DNA from: VRUE01 sp963706605
Lineage (GTDB): Bacteria > Actinomycetota > Thermoleophilia > Solirubrobacterales > 70-9
Direction: 5' to 3'
DNA length: 64,000 bases
Assembly: GCA_963706605.1 (NCBI GenBank)
Contig: OY970165.1
Span: forward strand, 1-64,000
Shown: in pieces, positions 51,802 to 60,756 of the stretch
Position numbering within the stretch: position 1 is the first letter of the stretch
How the letters are laid out: each line of letters starts with the position of its first letter
The notes under the pieces: model-generated
Told to the model about the DNA's origin: nothing
The model's input: the letters and a program-made list of their open reading frames with translations, nothing else
The model's database searches: none
Translations under genes and position numbers: made by a program

Positions 51802-52954
51802 CCCTCCTCTTCCTCACTGCTCGTGCGATCGCGCGCGAGTCAGGACGCATGAGTCGCAACTGCCCGCTTAGATCGGACCTGTAGCCGTTGAAGAACAGTC
51901 CCCTCGCCGAGGGATGATCGTTACCGCCGCTGACAAGGGGGACGCCCTCCTCATTCAGCACACCGAGGTGGCCGACGAGCGGCTCCAGCCCGCGCCGATA
52001 GCCCGTTGCCGCGATCACAGCGTCGGGCTGGATCCGCGTCTCGTCGGTGAGCAGCACGTCCTGGCCGTCGAACCCGACAACCGCAGCGACGATCTCGATC
52101 CGTCCGGCCTTGAGAAGGCCCACGAACCCACTGTCGTAGGCCGGCGCTTGCTGGCGGCGGCTCGAGGTGGCGATCCCGATTGGTGAACGTGGCAGCCCGT
52201 AGCGCTCGAGGTTGCCGAAAAGGCTCCGCTGTGACAGCCATCCGATCTGATCGGCGACGCGTAGTGGCAGGCGCTCCAGCGCCAACCCAGGGATGTTGAC
52301 CGAGGTCCCCAGGATCTTTCGGACCGTCAAGTTCGGGGGCGTCCTACAGGCCACGCGCACGCGTCCCGCGCCGCCCCGTGAGAGCAGGGCAGCGACCTCC
52401 GAGCCGGTCGTGTTGGGCCCGATGACGAGTACGTCGCGGCCGCGATAGGGCTCGGGGTTTCGGTAGACGCTGGAATGGATGAGCTCGCCGCCAAAGTCGT
52501 CGCGCCCTGGCCAGTCGGGGAGGTCGGGGTCGTGGTCGAATCCGGTCGCGATAACCACGAAGCGCGCCTGCAGGTTCTCGCGATCGGTCTCGACCCGCCA
52601 TCCTCCGTCCCCGGACTCCAGCCGACGGACCTGTGTGCCGAAGCGAAGATCGATGCGATGGTGAGCTGCATAGTCCTCGAGGTACTGGATCCACGCGTCT
52701 CGCGATGGGTACTCGCCGTAGCGTCGACGGCTGGCGCGATAGCCGGGCTGCGTGGACATCCAGCTCGGCGTATTGAGCCGTAACCCGTCGTAGCGCGTAC
52801 GCCAGCTCGCGCCGACCCGGTCGGCCCTCTCAAGCACGACCACGTCGACGCCAACGGCTTGCAGCGCAGCCGCCGCCGCAAGGCCGGCGGTACCCGCACC
52901 GCACACGATCGCCTCTGCCACCAGGCGATGCTCCATTGAGCTGCTGCCACTCAT
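51728..52954 (-). CDS. flavin-containing monooxygenase-like oxidoreductase, chromosomal copy
   Basis: The 408-residue homologue of the protein at 19003 shares the FAD motif CGAGTAGLAAAAAL, RVGASWRTRYDGLRLNTPSW and the NADP motif VIGPNTTGSEVAAL. The two proteins align end to end without large gaps, but this copy runs 28 residues further (DGGVLLYDCEASKTSRQLDA) because the stop found in the island copy is missing; the tail overlaps another gene and is probably not functional. Substrate unknown. Confidence 0.87.
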   Translation of the reverse strand: MSGSSSMEHRLVAEAIVCGAGTAGLAAAAALQAVGVDVVVLERADRVGASWRTRYDGLRLNTPSWMSTQPGYRASRRRYGEYPSRDAWIQYLEDYAAHHRIDLRFGTQVRRLESGDGGWRVETDRENLQARFVVIATGFDHDPDLPDWPGRDDFGGELIHSSVYRNPEPYRGRDVLVIGPNTTGSEVAALLSRGGAGRVRVACRTPPNLTVRKILGTSVNIPGLALERLPLRVADQIGWLSQRSLFGNLERYGLPRSPIGIATSSRRQQAPAYDSGFVGLLKAGRIEIVAAVVGFDGQDVLLTDETRIQPDAVIAATGYRRGLEPLVGHLGVLNEEGVPLVSGGNDHPSARGLFFNGYRSDLSGQLRLMRPDSRAIARAVRKRRDGGVLLYDCEASKTSRQLDARRET

Positions 52955-53097
52955 CTCGGCCGAGCCTAGGGCGCTCGATTGCTCCCGTCATGACCTGACC
53001 TGACCCAATTCGAGCGCACCAAGCCCGATCAATCCCAGGTGGAAATGGTCAAGACTGACTATCGTCTGCCCCACTCGTGCGCCAGCCAGAACGGGGT

Positions 53098-54012
53098 ATG
53101 CCTGAGGCGATGGCCGGACGCTCGGTGGTCCTCCCCACCTCCGACTACGGGAACCCCGATCCCGAGTGGCTGAAGGTCGATTGGCGCAAGCACCTGCACC
53201 GGGTCGAGCTGCCCGGCGCCGAGGTCAACTACGCCGAGATCGGCGAGGGCGAGCCGATCCTCTTCGTCCACGGCCTGGCCGGCTGCTGGCGCAACTGGCT
53301 GGAGAACCTGCCCTACTTCGGCCGCACCCACCGCGCGATCGCGCTCGACCTGCCCGGTTTCGGCGACAGTCCGCTGCCCTCGTGGCCGATCGAGATGCCC
53401 GCCTACGGGCGCCTAATCCACGACTTCTGCGAGAAGCTCGGCATCGACCGCCTCGCGGCGCTGGTCGGCAACTCGATGGGCGGCTTCGCCGCCACCGAGG
53501 CGGTGATCGAACGGCCATCGCGATTCGAGCGGCTCGTGCTCGTCTCGGCGGCTGGAGTCAGCTTCACCGAGTGGCGGGGCAGACGACACACCGCCCTGGC
53601 CAGGATGTTCGAGGCGACGGTTCCTCCCTTCGCCGGCCCACGCCGCACCTGGCTCAACCGGCCACGGGGTCGCCGGTTGGCCTTCGGCAGCGTCTTCCAC
53701 CGCCCCAACCGGCTGCGGCCCGAGCTGCTCCGCGAGCAGATCGACCCCAGCGTTCGCAGCCCCGGGTTTCTCGCAGCGCTGCGAGCGATCCACGGCTACG
53801 ACACCCGCCACCGCCTGCCGGAGATCGAGATCCCGACGATGGTCATCTGGGGAAAGAAGGACCGGATCGTCCCCGTCGGGGCGGCGTTCCGCTACAACCG
53901 CCTGATCGCCGACTCGCGACTGGAGATCTTCGAGCGGACCGGGCACCTTCCCCAGCTCGAGCGGCCAACCCGCTTCAATGCTCTCTTGGACGACTTCCTC
54001 GGCGACCGGTGA
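53098..54012 (+). CDS. alpha/beta hydrolase
   Basis: The 304-residue protein from the ATG at 53098 has the catalytic triad of the fold: Ser in LVGNSMGGFAATE, Asp in IWGKKDRIVPVGAA and His in RTGHLPQLERP. The oxyanion region is LFVHGLAGCWRNW. The cap domain lies around residues 165-235. Such enzymes cleave esters, C-C bonds or epoxides; the substrate is unknown. It is followed at once by the DUF1801-like gene. Confidence 0.93.
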   Translation: MPEAMAGRSVVLPTSDYGNPDPEWLKVDWRKHLHRVELPGAEVNYAEIGEGEPILFVHGLAGCWRNWLENLPYFGRTHRAIALDLPGFGDSPLPSWPIEMPAYGRLIHDFCEKLGIDRLAALVGNSMGGFAATEAVIERPSRFERLVLVSAAGVSFTEWRGRRHTALARMFEATVPPFAGPRRTWLNRPRGRRLAFGSVFHRPNRLRPELLREQIDPSVRSPGFLAALRAIHGYDTRHRLPEIEIPTMVIWGKKDRIVPVGAAFRYNRLIADSRLEIFERTGHLPQLERPTRFNALLDDFLGDR

Positions 54013-54052
54013 CGGACGCGCGACAACAACCTTGAAGAAAGCGACAGCGACC

Positions 54053-54463
54053 ATGAAGAAAAGCAAGAGCGGCTCGAGGGAAGGAAAAGGAGGGGACTCT
54101 CCCTCTCAGCTGATCGATGAACGAATCAAGGAGCTGGGTGATTGGCGGGGTGAGACGCTCGCTCGGGTCCGAAGTCTCATCAAGCAGGCCGACCCCGAAG
54201 TGGTCGAGGAGTGGAAATGGAGAGGGGTCCCGACGTGGTACCACGCCGGAATGGTCTGCACCGGTGAGACGTACAAGAGTCACGTGAAGATGACCTTCGC
54301 CAAGGGTGCCTCGTTGGAGGACCCTTCAGGCCTCTTCAACTCCAGCCTCGAGGGCAACACCAGGCGTGCCATCGATTTCCATGAGGGCGACAAGATCGAT
54401 GAGAAGGCGTTGAAGGCGCTCATTCGCGCCGCCGTGGCGCTGAACACGTCCTCAGCCGGCTAA
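54053..54463 (+). CDS. DUF1801-like small protein
   Basis: The protein has about 136 residues from the ATG at 54053, with an alternative TTG at 54032. The signature EEWKWRGVPTWYHAGMVCTG, then SHVKMTFAKGASLEDPSGLF and RRAIDFHEGDKIDEKALKAL is the DUF1801/YdhG fold, sometimes called iron-chaperone-like, without proven biochemical role. The basic N-terminus (MKKSKSGSREGKGG) is disordered. It is located 40 bases after the hydrolase gene. Confidence 0.85.
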   Translation: MKKSKSGSREGKGGDSPSQLIDERIKELGDWRGETLARVRSLIKQADPEVVEEWKWRGVPTWYHAGMVCTGETYKSHVKMTFAKGASLEDPSGLFNSSLEGNTRRAIDFHEGDKIDEKALKALIRAAVALNTSSAG

Positions 54464-54485
54464 CGGCCGAGGGAGAAACACGGCG

Positions 54486-56180
54486 CTAGCCAGTGATGGC
54501 GCCCTGCGCCGCCGAGGACACGGTGGCGGCGTACTTGGCCATCACCCCGCGCTCGTAGAGGGGCGGCGGCGGCTCGTACTCGGCGACCCGCTTGGCGATC
54601 TCCTCGTCAGATAGGGCCACATCGAGGCGACGGGCGTCGACGTCGAAGCTGACCTCGTCGCCCTCGCGGATCGCGGCGATCGGGCCGCCCTTGGCCGCCT
54701 CGGGGGCGACGTGCCCGGCCATCAGGCCACGGGTTGCGCCGGAGAAGCGCCCGTCGGTAAGCAGCGCCACCTCCTCGCCCAGGCCCTCACCGACGATCGC
54801 AGCCGTCACCTGCAGCATCTCGCGCATGCCGGGGCCGCCGACGGGGCCCTCGTTGCGGATCACGACGATGTCGCCCGCGCGGATCGCCTGGTCCTTGACC
54901 GCCCGGAAACAATCCTCTTCGGACTCGAAGACGCGAGCCGGACCGACCTGCTTCTTGCGCTCGGTGCCGGCGAGCTTGACGACGGCGCCCTCGGGGGCGA
55001 GGTTGCCGCGCAGGATCGCCAAGCCGCCTTCCGTCTTGAGTGAGTCCGAGAGCGGCCGCACGACCTCCTGGCCCGCCGTCTCGCTTGCCGCCTCGGCCTC
55101 CTCACCGATCGTGCGGCCGCTGACCGTGATCGCGTCGCCGTGCAGGATGCCCGCCTCGGCGAGCCGGTTCAGGATCAGGGGCACTCCTCCGGCGCGGTAG
55201 AGGTCGGTGGCGACGAAGCGCCCGCCAGGCTTCAGGTCCGCCAGCAGCGGCGTGCTGCGCGAGATCCGCTCGAAGTCGTCCATGTCCAGGGCGATCCCAG
55301 CCTCGTGCGCGAGCGCGATCAGGTGCAGGACGACGTTGGTCGAGCCGCCCGAGGCGCAGGCGCAGGCGATCGCGTTCTCCAGCGAGTCGCGGGTGATCAC
55401 CTGGCTCGGCCTCAGGTCCTCAGCCAGAACCCGCATCACCAGCTCGCCGATCTTCTCGGCGACGGTCCCCTTGTCGTCGTCTTCGGCCGGAACCATCGCC
55501 GAGCCACCAGGGCTGATCCCGAGCGCCTCGAAGGCGCAGGCCATCGTGTTCGCCGTGAACTGGCCGCCGCAGGCGCCGGCGCCGGGGCTGACGACGCCCT
55601 CCAGCTCGTTCAGCTCCTCGTCGGTGATCTCACCGGCGGCGTGCGCGCCCACCGCCTCGAAGATGTCGAGGATCGTGACGTCGCGACCCTGCCAGCGCCC
55701 GGGGGCGATCGAGCCGCCGTAGAGCAGGACCGACGGCACGTCGAGCCTGGCCAGCGCCATCGCGCAACCCGGGATCGTCTTGTCGCAGGCGCAGACGGCG
55801 ACGATCGCGTCGAACTGGTAGCCACGCGCCATCAACTCGATCGAGTCGGCGATCACCTCGCGGCTGATCAGCGACGCCTTCATTCCCTGCGTGCCCATCG
55901 AGATCCCGTCGGAGACGGCGACGGTGTTGAACTCCATCGGCGTCCCGCCGGCGGCACGCACGCCCTCTTTGACGTGCTCGGCGAGCCCGCGCAGGTGGAA
56001 GTTGCAGGGCATCGCCTCGGTCCAGGTGTTGGCGATGCCGATCGTCGGCCGGCTCAGCGCATCGTCGTCGAACCCGATCCCCTTCATGTAGGCGCGCGCG
56101 TGGGCGCGCTCGGGGCCGTCGAAGACGACGCTGGAGCGTGGCCTGGGAAGCTTGGTCGTGGTGGAGCCGTTCGTGCTCAT
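54486..56180 (-). CDS. ilvD: dihydroxy-acid dehydratase
   Basis: The 564-residue enzyme converts dihydroxy-acids to 2-keto acids in valine and isoleucine synthesis. The iron-sulfur ligands are in TEAMPCNFHLR, AVCACDKTIPGCAMAL and SPGAGACGGQFTANTMACAF. Further signatures are GRFSGATRGLMAGHVAPEAA and the lysine/serine region near 460-475. Length is normal. Its start overlaps the stop of the thiD gene by four bases, an unexpected but tight coupling of branched-chain and thiamine genes. Confidence 0.97.
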   Translation of the reverse strand: MSTNGSTTTKLPRPRSSVVFDGPERAHARAYMKGIGFDDDALSRPTIGIANTWTEAMPCNFHLRGLAEHVKEGVRAAGGTPMEFNTVAVSDGISMGTQGMKASLISREVIADSIELMARGYQFDAIVAVCACDKTIPGCAMALARLDVPSVLLYGGSIAPGRWQGRDVTILDIFEAVGAHAAGEITDEELNELEGVVSPGAGACGGQFTANTMACAFEALGISPGGSAMVPAEDDDKGTVAEKIGELVMRVLAEDLRPSQVITRDSLENAIACACASGGSTNVVLHLIALAHEAGIALDMDDFERISRSTPLLADLKPGGRFVATDLYRAGGVPLILNRLAEAGILHGDAITVSGRTIGEEAEAASETAGQEVVRPLSDSLKTEGGLAILRGNLAPEGAVVKLAGTERKKQVGPARVFESEEDCFRAVKDQAIRAGDIVVIRNEGPVGGPGMREMLQVTAAIVGEGLGEEVALLTDGRFSGATRGLMAGHVAPEAAKGGPIAAIREGDEVSFDVDARRLDVALSDEEIAKRVAEYEPPPPLYERGVMAKYAATVSSAAQGAITG

Positions 56181-56980
56181 GGGCGAAATCTACCCGTCAG
56201 GTCGAAGACGTCGACCGGCCCAGGCCCAGAACCGATGTCGCGGAGACCGGCGGCCACCGCCGCCGATGCAACCTCACGCGCTTGGCGGGCGGCCTCCAGC
56301 GGCGTCTCACCACGGGCCAGGAAAGCGGCGAGCGCCGAGGAGTGAGTGCAGCCAGAGCCATGTGAGGCGCCGTCGGGATGGCGTTCCCCCCCGATCGGGG
56401 CAACCTCGGAGCCGTCGTAGAAGAGGTCGACGACCTGGTCGCCGTGACCGCCGGTGATGACCACGGCTCGCGGCCCGAGCGCCAGCACCTCGCGTGCCAG
56501 ATCCTCCTGTGAGTCGTCCTCCCCCGCTCCAGCCAGCGCCCGCGCCTCGGGGATGTTCGGCGTCGCGACCGTTGCCAGCGGCAGCAGCTGCTCGACCAGC
56601 GCCACCGCCGCCTCGCCGTCGAGCAGCACGGCGCCGCTCTCGGCGACCATCACCGGGTCGATCACCACCGGAGCGTCACCGACCAGGTCCAGGGCCTCGA
56701 CCACCGCCTCGACCGTCTCCGCGGTGCCGAGCATGCCGATCTTCACCGCGTCGACGCCGATGTCCTCGGCGACAGCCCGCACCTGAGCGACGATCGTCGC
56801 CGGCGAGACAGCCTCAACCGCGCTGACCCCGACCGTGTTCTGTGCGGTGATCGCGGTGATCGCGGTCATCCCGTGCACGCCGCAGCGGGCAAAGGCCTTG
56901 AGGTCGGCCTGGATGCCGGCGCCACCGCCGGAGTCCGAGCCGGCGATCGAGAGGACGGTTGGGATGGAGGGTGCGCTCAT
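56177..56980 (-). CDS. thiD: hydroxymethylpyrimidine/phosphomethylpyrimidine kinase
   Basis: The 267-residue ribokinase-fold enzyme makes HMP-PP for thiamine synthesis. Substrate-binding SIAGSDSGGGAGIQADLKAF opens the protein, and the catalytic GSGCTHSSALAAFLARGETP (anion hole and base Cys/Asp region) lies near 213. IDPVMVAESGAVLL is typical of ThiD. It overlaps dprA upstream and ilvD downstream by four bases each, so three unrelated functions share one transcript. Confidence 0.95.
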   Translation of the reverse strand: MSAPSIPTVLSIAGSDSGGGAGIQADLKAFARCGVHGMTAITAITAQNTVGVSAVEAVSPATIVAQVRAVAEDIGVDAVKIGMLGTAETVEAVVEALDLVGDAPVVIDPVMVAESGAVLLDGEAAVALVEQLLPLATVATPNIPEARALAGAGEDDSQEDLAREVLALGPRAVVITGGHGDQVVDLFYDGSEVAPIGGERHPDGASHGSGCTHSSALAAFLARGETPLEAARQAREVASAAVAAGLRDIGSGPGPVDVFDLTGRFRP

Positions 56981-58113
56981 GACGGCAGCCTAGATGTCGA
57001 GGCCCGCAGGCTGGTGCGTGAATAGGCCCCGACCAACGAGCAGCTGACGTAGCCGAGCGACTCGAGGTCGGCCAGCGTCGCCGCAGCCTCGCCACCGGAG
57101 AGCCGCAGGTCGGCGGCGACCGCGTCGCAGGTCTCGGCGCCAAGCTCCAGCGCCTCCAGGACCTTCCGCTGTCGCTCGTCGAGTGGCGGGCCGGCCCGGT
57201 CGATGTGGCGCACGCCGGGGCCGAGCATCGCGTCGAGCACGTCCTGGGCGTCGCGGACCAAGCAGGCGCCGCCGGCCAGAAGGCTGTGCGGGCCAGCCGA
57301 GAGCCGAGAACCGACCGGGCCCGGCACCGCGCCGAGGTCGCGACCGAGATCCGCGGCGAGGTCAGCGGTGATCAGCGAGCCCGAGCGCTCCGCCGCCTCC
57401 ACCACGACGGTCATCCCGGCCAGCGCCGCCATGATCCGGTTGCGGGCCGGAAAGGTCCAGCGCCAGGCGCCGGTGCCGGGCGGCAGCTCAGAGAGAACGA
57501 GGCCGTGCTCGCCGATCCGGCGCCAAAGCGAGCGGTGAGCCGCCGGATAGGCGACGTCGGCCCCACAACCGAGGACGGCCACGGTTAGGCCGGCGTCGAG
57601 GGCGCCGCGGTGGGCGCACCCGTCGATACCGAAGGCCAGCCCGCTGACCACGACCAGCCCCGCCGCAGCGAGCTCGCGGCTTAGCTCGCGGGCCACCTCG
57701 CGGCCGTAGGTGCTGGCCCGCCTCGCCCCCACCACGGTCACCGCTTCGTCCGGAGCAAGCCGCTCCAGCAGCGCCGGGTCCCCTCTGCCGATCAACGCCC
57801 AGGGGGCGTCGGCAGCATCACGGAGGCCGACCGGAAAGAGTGGGTCGTGCCGGCAGCAACCCCAGCACCCGACCGCGGTGAGCTCAGCACGCAAGCGGCT
57901 CTCCGGCACGGCGACGACTCGCGCCAGGACCTGGGCCGCGACCTGCGGCGCCGCCACCGCCGCCAGGTCCTCGTTGGAGAGGCGCAGCAGTTCCGGCGAG
58001 CGCGAGCCCGGCGCACCGGTGGCGATCTTCTCGATGTAAGGGGCAAGGTGGGCGAGCAGGCGCGCGCGTCGTAGACAATCCGGGCAGGCCTGCGGCGTCG
58101 ACTCTCTACTCAC
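56977..58113 (-). CDS. dprA: DNA processing protein DprA
   Basis: The 378-residue protein loads RecA on incoming single-stranded DNA. The Rossmann-like core has VTVVGARRASTYGREVAREL, VVSGLAFGIDGCAHRGALDA, TVAVLGCGADVAYP and FPARNRIMAALAGMTVVVEA. The C-terminal winged helix is near 310-365 (LELGAETCDAVAADLRLSGG). It follows comM with an eight-base overlap. Together they suggest a retained DNA-uptake or recombination pathway, although other competence genes are outside the window. Confidence 0.96.
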   Translation of the reverse strand: MSRESTPQACPDCLRRARLLAHLAPYIEKIATGAPGSRSPELLRLSNEDLAAVAAPQVAAQVLARVVAVPESRLRAELTAVGCWGCCRHDPLFPVGLRDAADAPWALIGRGDPALLERLAPDEAVTVVGARRASTYGREVARELSRELAAAGLVVVSGLAFGIDGCAHRGALDAGLTVAVLGCGADVAYPAAHRSLWRRIGEHGLVLSELPPGTGAWRWTFPARNRIMAALAGMTVVVEAAERSGSLITADLAADLGRDLGAVPGPVGSRLSAGPHSLLAGGACLVRDAQDVLDAMLGPGVRHIDRAGPPLDERQRKVLEALELGAETCDAVAADLRLSGGEAAATLADLESLGYVSCSLVGAYSRTSLRASTSRLPS

Positions 58114-59611
58114 GGTCCCTCCTTCTCAGTTGCAACGCCTGGGCCATCTGGTCGCGCTCGATTGTCTCGGCGCCGGCCAGGTCAGCAATCGTGCGCGCCA
58201 ACCTCAGCACCCGGTCATGAGCGCGACCGCTGAGCCGGCGGCGCGAGTAGGACTCGGCGAGCAGCGCCGCGGCGGTCTCGCCAAGCACGCACTCCCGCGC
58301 CTCACCCGGAGTCATCTCCGCGTTGCAGCGCCCCGCTCCAAGGCGGTGTTCCTGCCGCTCGCGGGCTGCGGCCACCCGCTCGCGGACGATCGCTGAGGTC
58401 TCTCCGGGCGCACCGCCGATCTCCGCCGCGCTCGGCTGGTGGATCGCGGCCAGGATGTCGAGGCGATCGGCGAGAGCGCCGCTGAGGCGCCCCTGGTAGT
58501 TGCGCACTGCGAGCGGCGCGCAACCGCACTCCGGGTCGCTCTCACCACGCCCGCACGGGCAGGGATTGGAGGCCGCGACAAGCATGAAGCGACAGGGCAG
58601 GCAACGACTGCTGCCGGCGCGAACGATCGTCACCGAGCCGCTCTCCAGCGGCGCCCGCAGCGCCTCCAGCGTGTCGCGACGGAACTCACAGAGCTCGTCG
58701 AGGAAGAGGACGCCGCGGTGGGCCAGCGTTGCCTCGCCCGGCCCAGGCGGGTTGCCGCCACCGACGATTCCCGCCGCGCTGATCGTGTGGTGCGGCGCTC
58801 GGAAGGGCCGGCCGCCGGCGAGGCGCTCCTCGAGACGGCCACAGGCGCTCGCGATCCGCGCGACTTCCAGTGCCTCCGCGGGGGCGAGAGGCGGCAGGAT
58901 CGACGGTAGGCGGCTTGCGGCAAGCGACTTGCCGGCTCCCGGCGGACCGATCATCAGCAGGCTGTGACCACCCGCCGCCGCGACCTCGAGCGCGTAACGG
59001 AGGTGGGGTTGCCCGCGCAGGTCGGCAAGATCGGGCGCGCCCGGTCGCACGTTCAGCGGCAACGCCAGTGGCTTCGGTCGATCGGGAACCCACTCGCCGC
59101 CTGCCAATGGCGGCACTTGTTCGAGGCTGTCGATCCCGATCACCTCAATCTCCCCCACCAGCGCTGCCTCGGGACCGTTCTCGGCCGGCACGACGATCGC
59201 CTCGGCGCCCAGCTCGCGGGCGGCCTCGACGATCGCCAGCACGCCCGGAACCGGACGGACCGACCCGTCCAGCGCCAGCTCCCCCACCATCGCCACTCGC
59301 GGCAAGCGCTCCCACTCGAGCTGACCCGAGGCGACCAGCAACGCCACCGCGATCGCCAGGTCCAGTCCCGGACCGGCCTTGCGCAGGCTCGCCGGGGCCA
59401 GATTGGCGACGATCCGCCGCAGCGGGAAATCGAAGCCGCAGTTGGCGAGCGCCGCGCGGACACGCTCCCGCGCCTCCCTGACGGCCGCGTCCGGAAGGCC
59501 CACCACGGAAAAGGCCGGCAGGCCGCGGTGCACGTCGACCTCGACCCGCACAGGCCGTGCCGCGATGCCGTCGAGGGTGAATGTCCGCGCGGTGGCAAGC
59601 ATCGCGGCCAC
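58106..59611 (-). CDS. comM: YifB/ComM-type AAA+ ATPase (Mg chelatase-like)
   Basis: The 501-residue protein begins with a Lon-like domain (VRVEVDVHRGLPAFSVVGLP, IVANLAPASLRKAGPGLDLA) and contains the AAA+ core with Walker A LMIGPPGAGKSLAASRLPSI near 216 and Walker B HRGVLFLDELCEFRRDTLEA. A zinc-finger-like CRFMLVAASNPCPCGRG sits near 335, and the C-terminal Mg_chelatase part is ARECVLGETAAALLAESYSR. ComM is a branch-migration helicase helping integration of foreign DNA. Full length and intact. Confidence 0.95.
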   Translation of the reverse strand: MAAMLATARTFTLDGIAARPVRVEVDVHRGLPAFSVVGLPDAAVREARERVRAALANCGFDFPLRRIVANLAPASLRKAGPGLDLAIAVALLVASGQLEWERLPRVAMVGELALDGSVRPVPGVLAIVEAARELGAEAIVVPAENGPEAALVGEIEVIGIDSLEQVPPLAGGEWVPDRPKPLALPLNVRPGAPDLADLRGQPHLRYALEVAAAGGHSLLMIGPPGAGKSLAASRLPSILPPLAPAEALEVARIASACGRLEERLAGGRPFRAPHHTISAAGIVGGGNPPGPGEATLAHRGVLFLDELCEFRRDTLEALRAPLESGSVTIVRAGSSRCLPCRFMLVAASNPCPCGRGESDPECGCAPLAVRNYQGRLSGALADRLDILAAIHQPSAAEIGGAPGETSAIVRERVAAARERQEHRLGAGRCNAEMTPGEARECVLGETAAALLAESYSRRRLSGRAHDRVLRLARTIADLAGAETIERDQMAQALQLRRRDRE

Positions 59612-59712
59612 GCTGGCGGGTCACAGCGCACGCGTGGTGCGCCGATTTCAATTCTTCTGCGCAGCCTCTGTGACCAAAGGCATGAGCGTGCCGGTTGCCC
59701 TAGCGTCGCCCC

Positions 59713-60090
59713 ATGACCGAGGCACGCCGACGACTCGGAAACACAGCGGAGGACCTGGTCGCCGAGCGCCTCGCCGCGGCGGGCTGGGAGATCGTCGAGC
59801 GCAACGCCCGCACCCGCTACGGCGAGCTGGACATCGTCGCCCTCGACAACGGGACGCTGGCCTTCATCGAGGTCAAGGCAGGTCGAGAGGGATCGCGATT
59901 CGGCCCCGAGCGTCCCGTCCTTTCAGTCGATTTCCGCAAGCAGCGCCGCATTCGCCGCCTGGCGACGGCCTTCATGAGCGAGCGCCGCGCCCTCCCGCAC
60001 TACACGGAGATTCGCTTCGACGCCGTCGGCGTCACCTTCGACGAGCACGGCCGCGCGCTCGACATCGAGCACATCACGGCGGCGTTCTAG
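59713..60090 (+). CDS. yraN: YraN/UPF0102 family nuclease-fold protein
   Basis: The 125-residue protein has the Holliday-junction-resolvase-like signature: GNTAEDLVAERLAAAGWEIV, RYGELDIVALDNGTLAFIEV and KAG, that is the E...D...ExK set. The last part (VDFRKQRRIRRLATAFM) is conserved in the family. The function is not established. It reads against both neighbours, and its stop overlaps that of rnhB by four bases. Confidence 0.93.
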   Translation: MTEARRRLGNTAEDLVAERLAAAGWEIVERNARTRYGELDIVALDNGTLAFIEVKAGREGSRFGPERPVLSVDFRKQRRIRRLATAFMSERRALPHYTEIRFDAVGVTFDEHGRALDIEHITAAF

Positions 60091-60680
60091 CCGGCCAGCT
60101 CGAGCTGCGAGTAGGCAACCGACTGGAACGAACGGCGATGCAAGGACGAGATCCCGATCCGCTCGATCGCGGCGCGGTGCTCGGGGGTCGAGTAGCCGAC
60201 GTGCTCCTCAAAGCCCCAGCCGGGATGCTCGCCTCCGGCTCCGTGCATGTAGCGGTCGCGGCTGACCTTGGCGATCACCGAGGCGGCGGCGATCGCGGCA
60301 CTGGTCCCGTCCCCCTCGATCACTGCGCGGTGCGGCACCGCGCAGTCGCGCAGCGAGAAGCCGTCGACCAGGCAGATCGCCTCCTCGCTCGGTGCCAGGC
60401 GCTCCAGGGCGCTGGAGAGAGCCTCGATGTTGGTCACGTGCAGGCCGCGGTCGTCGATGCCCCTCACGCAGCGCACGACGACGCTGACCCGGCTCGCGGC
60501 CCGCAACACCACCGGGTAGAGCTCCTCGCGCCGCGCGGGCTTCATCTGCTTGGAGTCGTGCAGACCGCTGAGCGCACGCCGGTCGGAGTGCGAAAGCGAT
60601 CCGTAGTCGATCAGCACCGCGGCGGCGACCAGCGGTCCGGCCAGACAACCCCGGCCGGCCTCGTCGGCGCCGGCGACCAT
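60087..60680 (-). CDS. rnhB: ribonuclease HII
   Basis: The enzyme removes ribonucleotides and RNA primers from DNA. The catalytic acids are in GADEAGRGCLAGPLVAAAVL (DE), EAICLVDGFSLRDC (D) and AAASVIAKVSRDRYM (with K and D). Starting at the ATG at 60680 gives 197 residues. The preceding in-frame residues RLFAFDRGLGSR resemble a genuine N-terminal extension, but no start codon separates them from lepB, so translation may begin inside the lepB gene or at a rare codon. Confidence 0.9.
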   Translation of the reverse strand: MVAGADEAGRGCLAGPLVAAAVLIDYGSLSHSDRRALSGLHDSKQMKPARREELYPVVLRAASRVSVVVRCVRGIDDRGLHVTNIEALSSALERLAPSEEAICLVDGFSLRDCAVPHRAVIEGDGTSAAIAAASVIAKVSRDRYMHGAGGEHPGWGFEEHVGYSTPEHRAAIERIGISSLHRRSFQSVAYSQLELAG

Positions 60681-60756
60681 ACGGCTGCCGAGGCCGCGGT
60701 CGAAGGCGAAGAGCCGGCGCGTCCGCGCCAGCCGGCGCCGGTGGGACTTGGACGCC

